From positions 89,500,187-89,564,186 of the forward strand of contig NC_079504.1 of NCBI RefSeq assembly GCF_030052815.1: DNA of 64,000 nucleotides. Reading direction: 5' to 3'. The stretch is from Hevea brasiliensis. Its lineage: Eukaryota; Streptophyta; Magnoliopsida; Malpighiales; Euphorbiaceae. The notes below the pieces were generated by a model. That model saw only the letters and a program-made list of their open reading frames with translations. It searched no databases and was not told the origin of the DNA. Made by a program: the position numbers and the translations under genes. Of the stretch, positions 49,855-60,603 are shown piece after piece (position 1 is the stretch's first letter; every line of letters starts with the position of its first letter).

Positions 49855-50160
49855 TTAATCCACTGAATGCTCTTGAAACTCCTCATAAAATGGCTTGAGT
49901 TCATGACCGTTGACTTTGAACACTTTGTTAGTTCCTAAACTTTGAATTTCAACTACACCATAAGTAAACACATTAGTAACAACAAAGGGTCCAATCCAAC
50001 GAGAACGCAACTTACCAGGCATCAGCTTCAATATGGAATTATACAATAAAACTTTTTTCCCAATCACAAACTGCTTCCTTAGTTTGTCATGGAATGCCTT
50101 TGTCTTTTCTTTATAGATCCTAGAATTCTCATAAGTCTTAAGGCAAATTTCCTCCAATTC
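49855..50160 (-). pseudogene. Athila-type integrase C-terminus, fragment
   Basis: The 100-codon frame on the minus strand contains KTKAFHDKLRKQFVIGKKVLLYNS, LMPGKLRSRWIGPFVV and YGVVEIQS, the C-terminal SH3-like/GPF part of Athila integrases. It is followed by a short tail and stop at 49855. The catalytic core is absent: immediately upstream (50160-50390) is protease-RT spacer sequence instead. The junction near 50160 marks a large internal deletion. Confidence 0.85.
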
Positions 50161-51103
50161 AGCAAATGTGATTTTCTTTCTAACTCATCCTCCATGCTTA
50201 ACTCAAAAACATCCTGCACAAATGTATCAACAACATTAATAGAAAAAATAGAATGATTATCAGTAGGATACTTTATGGCATCAAAGATATTAAATTTGAC
50301 AGTCTCTCAATCAAACTCCATAGTTAAGGTACCCTCATCCACATCAATTTTTGTCTAGGCAGTTTTTAGGAAAGGTCTTCCAAACAAAATCAAAGCTGAT
50401 TTGATGTGGGAACACTATCCTCCATGTCCAGAATGTAAAAATCTGCAAAAAAAATCAACTCTCCAACCTGTACCAAAACATCCTCAACTACTCCCAATGG
50501 ATAAGCATTAGAATGATCAGGTAACTGAATAATGACACTGGTTTCTTTCAAAGGACCCAAATTCAAATTCTGGAAAACTGAACGTGACATGACATTAATA
50601 GATGCTCCTAAATCTACCATTGCATTTTCAAATTTAGAATCACCTATTCTGCAGGTAATAGAAAACGAACCTAGATCCTTACACTTAGGGGGTAATTTTT
50701 GCTAAATTAATGCTGACACATTTTCCCCCACACTGATCTTCTCATTATTCCTCAACTTGTGCTTTGTAGTGCATAATTCCTTAAGGAATTTAGCATACTT
50801 GGGGATTTGTTTGATCACATCAAGTAAAGGTATATTCACCTCCACCTTTCTAAAAGTCTCCAAAATTTCTTTCTCTTATTCTTCTTTCTTAGTCTTAGCC
50901 AACCTGCATGGGAATGGAGGAAGAACAGAATTATTAACCTTATTCAAGTTAGGTTCAGTATTTACCTCAACTTTAGGAACTTCAGGAACTTCAGACTCTT
51001 TTTCTTTTTGCTTCTTCTTTTTCATTGGCTCGTGTGGAGTCTGATTATCAACTTCTTTCCCACTCCGTAACACTATAGCACTCACATTTTCTCTGGGGTT
51101 CAT
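50161..51103 (-). pseudogene. Athila-type protease region
   Basis: From 51103: NPRENVSAIVLRSGKEV, a Lys/Glu-rich linker, PPFPCRLAKTKKEE, then a decayed stretch to the protease frame 50620-50390. That frame has the active-site MVDLGASINVMS and LGPLKETSVIIQLPDHSNAYPLGVVEDVLVQV. Below it come ILFGRPFLKTA and KIDVDEGTLTMEFD and part of the RT spacer, with stops. The DLGA active-site form is usual in Athila. It would cleave Gag-Pol; it is non-functional because of the stops and missing Pol. Confidence 0.82.
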
Positions 51104-51370
51104 GACTGTTTGTGATGGAAGCTTTTCAGAACCTTGAGCTTCTAACTAACTCACAGATGAGGCTAACTGACCAATCTGCCTCTCTATATTTTTAATGCTA
51201 TTTCTGGTCTCCTATTGAAACTATTGTGTGTTGTTAGCTAAAGCCTTAACAATTTCATCAAGTGACATACCTTGATTTGAGGGAGGCGGAGGTGGTTAAT
51301 TCACTTGTGGTATTTGGTGTTGGTATAGGTTTTACACCAGTTGATTCCCATAACTCAGATTGGGATGATC

Positions 51371-52462
51371 TCACCATCTTGGATTATAAGTATTAGAAAA
51401 GGGATCATACTTGCGTTGTGACTGTCCATAATCTCCTACTGCATTAACATGTTGCATTAATTCATCCTTTTGTAATGCAGGACACATGTCAGTAGCATGA
51501 CCCAAACCTGAACAAATCCTACATACCTTAATAGTTTGCATTTTCCCTACAGCCAATTACCTCACTAAAGAAGTTAAATTAGAAATCTATTTCTTAAGGT
51601 TAGATGTACTTACCTCATTAACCTTTATGGGTGTGTGATCCATTCTCATTCCAAACTGCTGAGAGTTTGCTGCCATGTTAGCAATCAGCCTCCTTGCTTC
51701 TTTTGGTGTCTTGTCAACCAAAGCTCCTCCACTGGCAGCATCTATCATACTACTGTCCATTGGTAGAAATCCCTAATAAAAATACTAAATCAATAGCTGC
51801 TCACTTATTTGATGATGGGGACAGCTTGCGCACAGCTTCTTAAATCGCTCTCAATACTCATACAAGCTCTCTCCATTGTACTGCCGAATGCCACAAATTT
51901 CTTTTCTTATATTGGCAGCACAGGAAGCAGGACAATACTTCTCTAGAAATATCTGCTTTATCCCATTCCATGAGTTGACAGATCCAGAAGGAAGGTAATA
52001 CAATCAATCCTTAGCTGTGCCTTCCAGTGAGAAAGGGAAAGCTCGAAGCTTGATTTGATCCTCTGAAACTCCTTGAAGTTTCATGCTGGAACACACAATA
52101 TGAAATTCTTTTAAATGCTTATGTGGATCCTCACCTGCAAGACCATGAAACTTAGGCAACAAATGGATTAGTCCAGATTTTAACTCAAAAGTAACATTTA
52201 AGGTAGGGTATTGAATACATAAAGGCTGTTGGTTTAGATCAGGAGCAGCCAACTCTTTCAAGGTTCTAGCAGCCATGGTTTTGTTTTCAGAATTTGAATC
52301 CAAATCCGAATCTAAACTTAACTCCCTTGGAGATTGGACTCCTTTAGATGTACTCGGAATTTGCTTAGCCTGCTTGGGCAATTTTCTCAACCGTTTAGCT
52401 GTTTTTTCTAATTCTGGATCAAAGATCAATTCACCAGATTGAGAAGTTCTTGTCATAAACAA
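51371..52462 (-). pseudogene. Athila-type gag with zinc knuckle
   Basis: 52462-52004 encodes a 152-codon N-terminal part including LKELAAPDLNQQPLCIQYP, LIHLLPKFHGLAGEDPHKHLKEFH and a segment toward AFPFSLEGTAKD, typical of Athila capsid. 52003-51557 continues in broken frames. 51556-51371 carries the zinc knuckle C-RI-C-SGLG-H-ATDM-C, with all four ligands present. The protein would coat element RNA. Several stops and frame changes, so a pseudogene. Confidence 0.85.
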
Positions 52463-52739
52463 AAAGAAATCAAAGTAAAAATAGAAAAATGCCTCAAAAC
52501 CCTAGAAAACAATCGAATTTGGACTCAAGAGGGTGGGGCTAAGGAATTCATGAAAGGTCTTGATCAGAACGTCTTTTCCTTCAAAATAGGTATGGGCCAC
52601 CCTCTAAATTCAACCAAACTGCTTGATGAATAGTAACACCATAATTTTTTTTCGAAAACCTGAAAACAGTAATAACTCATAAATAAAATTAATAACATAA
52701 TATCCTGACACTAAAAACACAAAATCCAATAAATTTCAA

Positions 52740-52757
52740 TCCCCGACAACGACTCCA
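52740..52757 (-). other. Primer-binding site of the Athila-type element
   Basis: On the minus strand TGGAGTCGTTGTCGGGGA, 7 nt inside the 5' LTR edge. It differs by two transitions, C to T, from the tRNA-Asp-complementary site usual for Athila. Both changes are the C-to-T type expected from decay of methylated C. Confidence 0.75.
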
Positions 52758-52764
52758 AAATTCT

Positions 52765-54480
52765 TAATGGTTGTCGAATCTACCAAAATTTAAATTAAAT
52801 GAAATAACTAGCTATAAAATATTTTCTGCAGCAAGTGGTAAATCCAGGTCAAACCCTAGAGACTGAATTACTAAAATTTCGTGCACTTGTGTAATGGAAA
52901 AAGAAAGAAACAAAGGTTGGGAGGGAGGGTAATTCGCAGTCCAAAGAAGAAATCATAAATCAGAAATTAAGAACTAAAATTAAATATGAAACTCTCAAAT
53001 TAAATAAACTTCAGTCCAAGATAATTCTCATTCCAATACATTGATTCGATCATAGACAAAAGAAATACAATTATCTCTTATTGAATACTTAACGTGGATT
53101 TACCAAACAGCGAGGTAAACCCCTAACTTCCCTATACTCATCAATTCGAGCTTAGCACTTTTATTGACTCTAATTATTAACTGAATTGGTATTAAGCAAT
53201 CCTCATCAAATTAATAACTACTTTAAGAATTGGAAGTAGTTAAGCTAAACAACAATTTATAAAGCATAAATCATTTAATTCACCCTATTGTTTCCTTAGG
53301 TTATTATCAAAAACTAGGATCATAATCAATAAAACCTAATTACTACTCATGTTCAATCTAACACAATAATTACAGATTATGAAGATTAACTAGCAATTGA
53401 TCAAATCAAACAATTAACTAATAGGCCTTTTTAGCAAATCATTCAATAGATAAAAAACAATTAAATCAGAAAACAATAGATATTCAAAAAGACATAAATT
53501 AAATTAAGAACCTGGTCTCACAAATCACACATAAGAACTTAAATCCCTTGAACTGAATTAAAAACTTAGCCATTCATGTTCATGGCTTACAGAAAAATAA
53601 AGGAAAAATAAAGAAGAAATCTAAAAAAGAGAATGGAGAATGAAGGTGTTTTTGAGGTTGAGAGGCTGCTGAATGATTGTGTTTTAGCTGTTGCCCAAAG
53701 ACACATTTATAATAAAAAACCTAATCCCAAAGATAGGAACCAAACTAGGAAAAGTTTTGAAATTCAAAAGACAGATTTTCAGCCTGCATTCACGTCTCTA
53801 AAATCAAGGCCGATTTTTAGTGACTTTCTTTCCGAATCTGTCTCTGCTTTCTTCAAAAAAGTTGTAGCCCTATTTTGTTAGCTTTCTAACGGGTACTCAT
53901 TTGCCTAAATCCGAGGTCTACAGCCCAAGTTAAGGCCCAAAAACCAGGACTGGTTCAGACAGACGGTCCAGCCCATAGTGATGACTTCATTGCCATTTTT
54001 CACAATTAAAATGGCCTCATCTTGCATCCAAACCTTCATAGAAGTTGTAGAGGTAGCTCTTAAAGTTCAATTGGGTTTGGGCTTGCTCCATTTGGACGTT
54101 TGGAACTCCAGATACAAAATAAATACTGAAACTATTCGTGACATATCAAGTCTGGGCTTTTGCAATAGATCCATAGTTGATTTTATCAACCTTGGAGACT
54201 GATTTGGGCTTTGGTCCCTCTTTATCATTTGTAGTGCTCTATCTTAGCTTTTCAATGGATTAAACAACACTTAATTTGGAGACCCACAACTTTAGAAACA
54301 CCTGAAAAATACAGCAAAGGTCAAATGTTGAAAATTTCTCTATTTAACACAATTATTCCAACAACTATCTAAAAATATGCCTAAATGATAAATATACTTT
54401 AATCAACTGAATTATACATAAAAACACACTATAAACACTAAATGTGATGGGAATAAAATTAATAAATTATGCACTTATCA
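52765..54480 (-). repeat. Athila-type 5' LTR
   Basis: 1716 bp. The right end cacttatca (54480) is followed by the ggatg duplication. The inner end has taatgg where the other LTR has tgatgg, so one terminal base has mutated. Includes the frames 53633-53881 and 53978-54202, which are also found decayed in the other LTR and are not gene-like. Confidence 0.88.
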
Positions 54481-54593
54481 GGATGTCTATCACATGGGCC
54501 AAGTATGCTTCACATCCCTTTCTAATAAATTTTTTGGCCAATGCAGCTGAAATGATGTTTGATGGCAATAACTGCCTCTCCCCATGTATTACC
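54481..54593 (-). pseudogene. gypsy1 protease-RT spacer fragment
   Basis: On the minus strand it reads [22 protein letters not shown], closely matching gypsy2 at about 63605-63550 ([21 protein letters not shown]). It continues on the other side of the Athila-type element at 46493. It is cut on the right by the copia element at 54594. Confidence 0.85.
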
Positions 54594-54830
54594 TGAAGGA
54601 GCGGACGCATGAAAAACACAAGTTTATACCATTGAATTCAAAATTTTTCACCTAGGGTCACATGCATCATGCAAGATTTATTTTTATCTATTTGATTTCA
54701 ATGATAAATATGTTGTTTATCATTGAAATCAAATAGATAAAAATAAATCTTGCATGATGCATGTGACCCTAGGTGAAAATTTTTGAATTCAATGGTAAAA
54801 ACTTGTATTTTTCATGCTTCCGCTCCTTCA
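54594..54830. repeat. 115-bp-arm palindrome replacing the copia 5' LTR
   Basis: Arms 54594-54708 and 54716-54830 are inverted copies differing at about 4 of 115 positions, with a 7-nt centre (tatgttg). The right arm is the last 115 bp of the copia LTR in sense; the left arm is the same segment reversed. A normal 2-kb LTR starting TGTTAGTAG is absent. Confidence 0.9.
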
Positions 54831-54832
54831 AT

Positions 54833-54844
54833 TGGTATCAGAGC
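54833..54844 (+). other. Copia primer-binding site
   Basis: TGGTATCAGAGC, complementary to the 3' end of initiator tRNA-Met, begins 2 nt after the LTR end ccttca (54830). Confidence 0.93.
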
Positions 54845-55089
54845 CGCTATATTTGCCATTTAGATTATTGATTATATGATTTAATTGTGTGGAATAATCA
54901 TGAGATGATAGATCCATTGCTGGTTGGATAAAGAAGTGTGGCTGCATGCTTGATCTCACCATCAATGGTGCGCCATCTTTGGGCTTCATGGGTGGCGCAA
55001 GGTTTGGTTTTAAATTATGCAATTATTGTATGATCTAAGGCCTATCCTATGACTAATTAAAGTGTTTAATTAATAGTTTTAATCACACA

Positions 55090-55338
55090 ATTAAATTTTG
55101 ATTCAAATCAGAATTTTAAAAATTGTTTGAATATGATTCAAATCTGAATTTTAAAAGTTGTTTGAATGTGATTCAAATCTAAATTTTTAAAGTTGTTTGA
55201 ATCATATTCAATTCTGAATTTTTAAGGTTGTTTGAATAATATTCAAATCTGAATTTTTAAATTTGTTTGAATGTGATTCAAATCTGAATTTTTAAATTTA
55301 TTTGAATCATATTCAAATCTGGATTTTTAAGTTGAATA
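55090..55338. repeat. 35-bp tandem repeat in the copia leader
   Basis: gtttgaat recurs at 55125, 55160, 55195, 55230, 55265 and (as atttgaat) 55300, an exact 35-bp period. Each unit holds the short dyad ttgaat-nnn-attcaa and a tail ctgaatttttaa. About seven units. The rest of the leader up to 56497 shows no gene. Confidence 0.88.
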
Positions 55339-56497
55339 TAAGATATTCAATTTAAATTAAGTATGTATATTTTATTTAATTGTTAAATAGTGATATGCAT
55401 GATGGATGATCATGGATTATAAAAGACTAATGTGATTGGATTTATTTCTTTTATGTTTCTTTGGGATTGTAAATTAATTAATTTATTTTGGGCATTTATT
55501 ATTAAGGTTGTAAAAATTTTGGGTTGTAATTTCATTTATTTAAGTTCTTGTAAATTTGCCTTAGTATGCCAAGGATTACTATGTAATTGGATTGCAAGAA
55601 GATCAAGGAGGTCAAGAGCATTGGTGGGACCAGTGGGAGGAATTCAATATCAAGTGTTGATTATGTACTCCTTCAGCAACTCTTGTAATATGAATGAATG
55701 AAATGCACCTAGGAATGCATTGATTCAATTCTTGGTGGCTCAGAATTGAATCCCTTAGAAAGTCCATGATCATACCATATTTACTGTTTATCCATGAATG
55801 CATGAGATGTATGTGAATGTATGCAAGTATATGGTATATGCATGCTAAATGGATAATGTGCAAAGTGAGACCTTAATAGTAATTAGGATGACCATAAAAT
55901 CTTCCAAACAAATGATTAAGTTGGAAATGCTATAATTAAAGTAATTATAACATGGGCCCTCCATTGAGGTAATTATTTTAAGAAATTTTAAATACTTGCA
56001 TAAGATGCAATTAATTTAAGAGATTTTCTTAAGAATAATTGTTAAGCATGAGATGTTGTAAATATGTAAATGGTTTGGTGGCCAATATTGGATGTACCTG
56101 ATGACATTAAAATTATTTGCATAATTACTGGCTCAATGGGATCAACTTAACTAATGCAAGATAAGTCAATAATGGATGTACCTGAGATTTTGAGCATTAG
56201 GGGCTAGGTAAAGGATTGAACCTCACATAAGATGTGATGGGCAAGGAGTTGCTCACTTATAGTTTATTGTAATTCCAATAATGGATATACCTGAGGATGA
56301 TCAATAGAATTATAAGAATTCAATCACCCACTAGAAATCCATCCAACTAGGATTTCCATTTTCTACTTTGGAAGTATAGGATTCGCTAAGTTAGTGGGAG
56401 GATCAATTTGATTAAAAGACCATAATCATTTTGGTTAATTACATGATACATTTACTAATTAATCTGGTTATTTTCTGCAGTTAATTTTCTAGTAATA

Positions 56498-57360
56498 ATG
56501 AGCACAGAACAACCACCACCATCCAATATCCTTGCAAGCATACTTGATCGTAATAGGTTGACAGGACCAAATCTGTCTGATTGGCTAAGAAATTTGAAAC
56601 TTGTCCTGAACCTTGAACATTTAGGATATGTTCTAGACTCAAATGTTCCTGGTCCCTTACCTTCAGAGGCCACCCAAGAGGAACACGAAACTTTGGACAA
56701 GTGGAAGGAGCATGATATGAGAGCTAAGTGTTACATGCTTGCTTCCATGAGTAATGAGTTACAGAAGTAGCATGAGAACATACAGAGTGCGAGTGAGATC
56801 CTCCTTCATATACAAGAGTTGTATGGCGAGCACAGCAGGAATGCTAGGTATGAGATATCTAGACAGCTATTCCGCATGAGGATGTCTGAGGGACAAAATG
56901 TTGGGAATCATGTCCACAAGATGATTTGGCTAATTGAGCAGTTGGAACATCTTGACTTTAACATGGATTTCCAACTGCAGACGGATTTGATCCTTCAGTC
57001 CCTTCCTGAGTCTTTTAGGGAATTTTGTGACAAATTTCCATATGACCAAATAGGAATGCACCTTGGCTGGTTTACTCAACATGTTGGTTATTACCCAAAA
57101 GAATATGCCGGGCAATAAAGGAAAAGAGGTAGCTTTGATTGCATCTTCTTCTACTGGAAAGTCCAAGAAGAAAAGGACAATAAAAAAAAGAAACCTCAGA
57201 TTCCTGGTCCTTCCAAGAAAATAGCTAAATAGAAAGGGAAGACTAAAGCTAATAGAGGCAAAGGAAATGTTTCCACTGCCAGAAGGATGGGCATTGGAAG
57301 AGGAACTACCCAGAGTATCTTGCTTCTCTGAAGGACAATAAGGATAGACCTTCAGAAGGT
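56498..57360 (+). pseudogene. Copia gag
   Basis: The ATG at 56498 begins MSTEQPPPSNILASILDRNRLTG in type, followed by the N-terminal Gag motif (GPNLSDWLRNLKLVL) and an alpha-helical capsid region (QLFRMRMSEGQNVGNHVHKM, LIEQLEHLDFNMD, DLILQSLPESFREF). An in-frame TAG lies at 56768-56770, and frameshifts follow after about 57045. The zinc knuckle at 57267-57308 reads C-FH-C-QKDG-H-WKRN-Y, so the last Cys has become Tyr. It would form the particle shell and bind RNA; broken here. Confidence 0.88.
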
Positions 57361-57956
57361 ATGTCCATATCTTATTATTTAGATTCTGATGATACTCATA
57401 GTTCATCTACAGCTTGGGTTTTAGATACTGGTACCAGTTCTCACATTTCTTATGATATGCAGGAAGTAGCAAATAGTAGCAGCTTGTGTTCTCGAGATGT
57501 TAAAGTTCGGATTGGCAATGGCTCAACTATTGAAGCTTTAGCCATAGGTTTTAAATCTTTTTACATGTCAGGACATGTTTTGTGTTTGGATAATATTTTA
57601 TATGTACCTGATGCTTTTAAGAACATAATTTCTATATCTAGTTTGACTAGAAATGGCTATGAATTTCAGTTCACATATGATGTTTGCAATATTTATTTTG
57701 GAAATAAATATGTTGGTTCGAGTTATATAAATGATGGTTTTTATTATTTGGATAATAATGACAAACACAAAATGAATGCAAGTGATTTGAATGAACGCAA
57801 TGCCATGGTGAAAATCAACTCAAGTTCAAAATATATTTGGCACTTAAGGTTATGTAATGTTGTGGAAGATAGGATTGCAAAACTGGAAAAAATAGGAATT
57901 CTTTCCTCCTTAGGCTCTGAGCCTACTCTAACTTGTGAATCTTCCTTCAGGGTAAA
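57361..57956 (+). pseudogene. Copia protease and pre-integrase region
   Basis: The open frame carries the protease active site AWVLDTGTSSHIS (DTG near 57424) and the VRIGNGSTIEALAIG and LDNILYVPDAFKNIISISSL segments of copia proteases. The pre-integrase zinc region follows: IWHLRLCNV near 57836, in which the usual second His of HxRLGH is not seen, and LTCESS near 57930, where the second Cys is Ser. A one-base shift near 57950 breaks the frame before integrase. Confidence 0.88.
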
Positions 57957-58370
57957 ATGACTAGATCACCCTTTGTTAGACAAGGGCTAAGGGCAAAAAA
58001 TATTTTGGAGCTAATACATAGTGATATATGTGGTCCATTTAAGGAAATGGCTAGAGGCGGTTTTTATTTCTTTATTACCTTTACTGATGATAAATCAAGG
58101 TTTGGGTATTTATATTTGATGAAATACAAACATGAATCCTTTGAAAAGTTCAAAGAATTTAAATCTGAAGTAGAAAATCAAACAGGAAAGAGTATTAAAG
58201 CTCTTCGATCAGATCGTGGAGGTGAATATTTGAGTACTGAATTTGATGAATACTTGAGAGAGCACGATATTATTTCCCAGCTGACTCCTCCAGGAACACT
58301 ACAGCTGAATGGTGTATCTGAAAGGAGAAATTGTACCCTATTGGATATGGTACGTAGTATGATGAGCTAT
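57957..58370 (+). pseudogene. Copia integrase core, truncated by gypsy2
   Basis: Begins MTRSPF, then the DDE core: first Asp in LIHSDICGPF (about 58010-58040), second Asp in ALRSDRGGEYLS (about 58200), Glu in LNGVSERRN (about 58307-58332). After RSMMSY the sequence switches at 58371 to TGTGACACC of gypsy2, with gctat (58366-58370) as the presumed duplication. All three catalytic residues are present. The gene would continue on the far side of gypsy2, beyond the window. Confidence 0.9.
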
Positions 58371-60541
58371 TGTGACACCCCTTACCCGTCAACAGTATAG
58401 CCGAGCAAGATATGTCACGCAGTGTACTAGAACACCCTATTTAATTCAATCATTTTTATTTTTCCTAATTTATTTTTTTCATAGTTATGAAGTACAATTT
58501 ATGAAATATAATTCATTTAAGTCATTTATTGAAATTATAATTTATTTGAGGTTCTGAAAATTTTATAGAAAATCCAACAAAGTACCGGCTAAAAATGGAG
58601 AAAATAGTTCTTCGAAACCTGTGAAAAACATTTCCAATAATCATTTCCAATCATTCTCAAACTCCAATAACCATCAAAATGGTCTCAATATTAGCAATCA
58701 TTTCAAGTTCTCAACATTAATCCACAATTTCATTCAAATTCAAAATCAACTAAAATTTCATGAAGATATTCTCAAATTATATTAATTAACAAAATTCTTC
58801 AAAATATGTACATCAATATATGATTACATAAATTTACTATTTACATAAGTTCATAATTTACAAATCACAAACTACTACCTATTATAAAATGTAAAAACAT
58901 AATTTCAAAAGGGACCTAAAGGTCCTACCACTGATGCACTGTAGATGAGAGGTGACTCTAACTCTAGGCGATCTGTGACCTCACCCAGTTTGTGGTCTGC
59001 TGGGCTCTCTGTCTGTCTCTCCAGAACCTACACGTGGCAAAAAGCGATGCGCTAAGCAATAATGCTTAGTGGTGCCAATAATAAAATAAAAAGAACTAGA
59101 AGGAAATAAATATGCAATGAGTATATTGATGTCTCATGCAGTCAAATTTTTGATAATTATTAATAGTCTTATTTATTTGGTACTTGTTATATTCATTATT
59201 TCATTAAATTTATCAACTTTCATTTTTGGTTGCCCAAGTAAACCTATACTGGATGACTGGACTGGATAAACGAGTAAACTGGCACTGGGTATCAAGTACC
59301 TCGGGCCGTCACACCATCGGTCACATATGTGTCTCCCGGTGTGCAACAGAACAGCTAATAAGCTGTAATAACATTAGGCACAAGGCCAAGTCTCAACACA
59401 ATGTCAGAATGGCTAAAAGCCATGAAATCACAAAATGGCATAATGCCATGTGCAGTACTACTAACTGAACCCTATTGGCATGCCAACCTATCCAAAGCAA
59501 TCTTGCTAGGTGTACTAGGGCATGTTACACTTTTAAACTTTACAATTCTTGAAATTTAAGTTTAGGTGTTACTATTTATTTCATTAGTCAACTAAAATGT
59601 TGACTTTTGCATAGACAATAGGTACATTGGTTCTAATACTCCCAACATACCACATTTTGCATTCTAAAATTATTGGTATTGGTTGCCAATACCATTTCTA
59701 AGCTTAATGTTAGTTGTTCAAAATTTTCAGATTTCAAGCCTTATGTTTACTGTTCCATTGGTGATTTTTATAGTAGGAATTTTGCAAAGTTGTCTTCATG
59801 AAAGTTGTTCCTTATTTTGTCTAGTTACATTTTCTTTTTTGAATCACTCCATTTGGAGTTTTGTAGCTCAAGTTATGGCCTAAAAACCATAACTGGCTGG
59901 ATTGGACAGAATCCAAAATTCTGGGCAAAACTGGTTCTGCCAGATTTGGTAACCTAAGTTTGGTTGGCAATTTGACTAGGTTATGGTCAGAATTTGGATT
60001 TGTGTTCCTCATGAAAGTTGTAGGTATATATCTCAGCTTTCTGCTGGTAAAATTTCAGGTTAATTGGACCTTTCTACACTGAGTTATGACCAAAGTTGTG
60101 CCATTATGTGTCTAGTTTCATGTCCAATTAGCGTTGCACCAATTAAACCTACACAACCCATGTTATAGCTGCCCAAACAGGCTGGACTCACATCCAGACC
60201 TGCAGGTCACACAAGGCAGCTTAGCCAAACTCAAATCCCAAGCTATAACTCACTTCAATTCTTCATCATACACAGCCAAATGGTCACTAATTGACCATTT
60301 AAACTTTCATTCACCAACACATGAACAAGATCCAAGTTTTTGTGTCCAAACCCTAGCTCCAATTCAAGGTTCACACAACACATGTCAATTAGGCATACTA
60401 ATCCATTTCAAATTTATGTCTACACATCAACACCATTTCTAAGCCATTTTAAATCCATCAAAACCATCAACTACCACTCCCATAAAGCTGGTCGAAATTC
60501 CATTCTCAATTTCACACATGAGCTACAGGGAGGGTGTTACA
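58371..60541 (-). repeat. gypsy2 3' LTR, short variant
   Basis: 2171 bp, starts tgtgacaccccttacccgtc and ends gggtgttaca. The left half matches LTR-9 and LTR-1. After about 60490 only 50 bp remain, while LTR-1 has about 970 bp from the same point, so the block nearest the sense start (including the AGCGATGGGTGACC and CCGGTGACCGG motifs) is missing. The hairpin block has stem CTAAGCA (59052-59058), loop ataa, TGCTTAG (59063-59069). Confidence 0.9.
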
Positions 60542-60560
60542 ACTCTTCCCCTCTAATTTA
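60542..60560 (-). other. Polypurine tract of gypsy2
   Basis: AAATTAGAGGGGAAGAGT on the minus strand directly precedes TGTAACACC of the LTR. The AAATTTCGAGGACGAAATTT palindrome just upstream is common in this chromovirus group. Confidence 0.9.
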
Positions 60561-60603
60561 AATTTCGTCCTCGAAATTTACCTGATGCAAACAGTTGAGA
60601 GAA

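Larger units (their letters stand above)
46499..54480 (-). mobile_element. Athila-type Ty3/gypsy element, internally deleted
   Basis: 7982 bp bounded by TG...CA and the perfect 5-bp duplication ggatg (46494-46498, 54481-54485). Two LTRs (46499-48205 and 52765-54480) differ at about 6 of the first 100 positions, so it is not recent. On the minus strand: 5' LTR, a tRNA-Asp-like primer site, gag, zinc knuckle, protease, then directly the integrase C-terminus. Reverse transcriptase, RNase H and the integrase core are missing, so it is non-autonomous. Lineage is called from the gag/protease/GPY-like sequence and primer type. Confidence 0.88.
41521..54593 (-). mobile_element. gypsy1, Tekay/Del-type chromovirus, internal region with two insertions
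   Basis: On the minus strand, protease tail (54593-54481), reverse transcriptase, RNase H, integrase and a chromodomain (ending 41555) lie in the usual Ty3/gypsy order, followed by the polypurine tract and 3' LTR. A copia solo LTR (42108-44139) splits integrase and an Athila-type element (46499-54480) splits the protease-RT junction. Gag, most of protease and the 5' LTR lie beyond the copia/gypsy2 block to the right, outside the window. The reading frame is mostly preserved with scattered single stops. The element is dead but recognisable along its length. Confidence 0.88.
54594..58370 (+). mobile_element. Ty1/copia element, front part, interrupted by gypsy2
   Basis: Order on the plus strand: palindromic LTR remnant (54594-54830), primer site (54833-54844), long leader with a 35-bp tandem repeat, gag (56498), protease, pre-integrase region, integrase core ending abruptly at 58370 where gypsy2 begins. 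Protease before integrase, and reverse transcriptase expected after it, is the Ty1/copia order. RT, RNase H and the 3' LTR should lie beyond gypsy2, outside the window. The family is that of the solo LTR at 42108-44139. Several stops and frameshifts make it inactive. Confidence 0.88.

Noticed and set aside
53633..53881. Frame 53633-53881 as a host gene
   Set aside because: It lies within the Athila-type LTR and recurs, decayed, at about 47370-47570 in the other LTR.
54828..55022. Minus-strand 64-codon frame in the copia leader
   Set aside because: It overlaps the primer-binding site on the opposite strand and has no recognisable domain.
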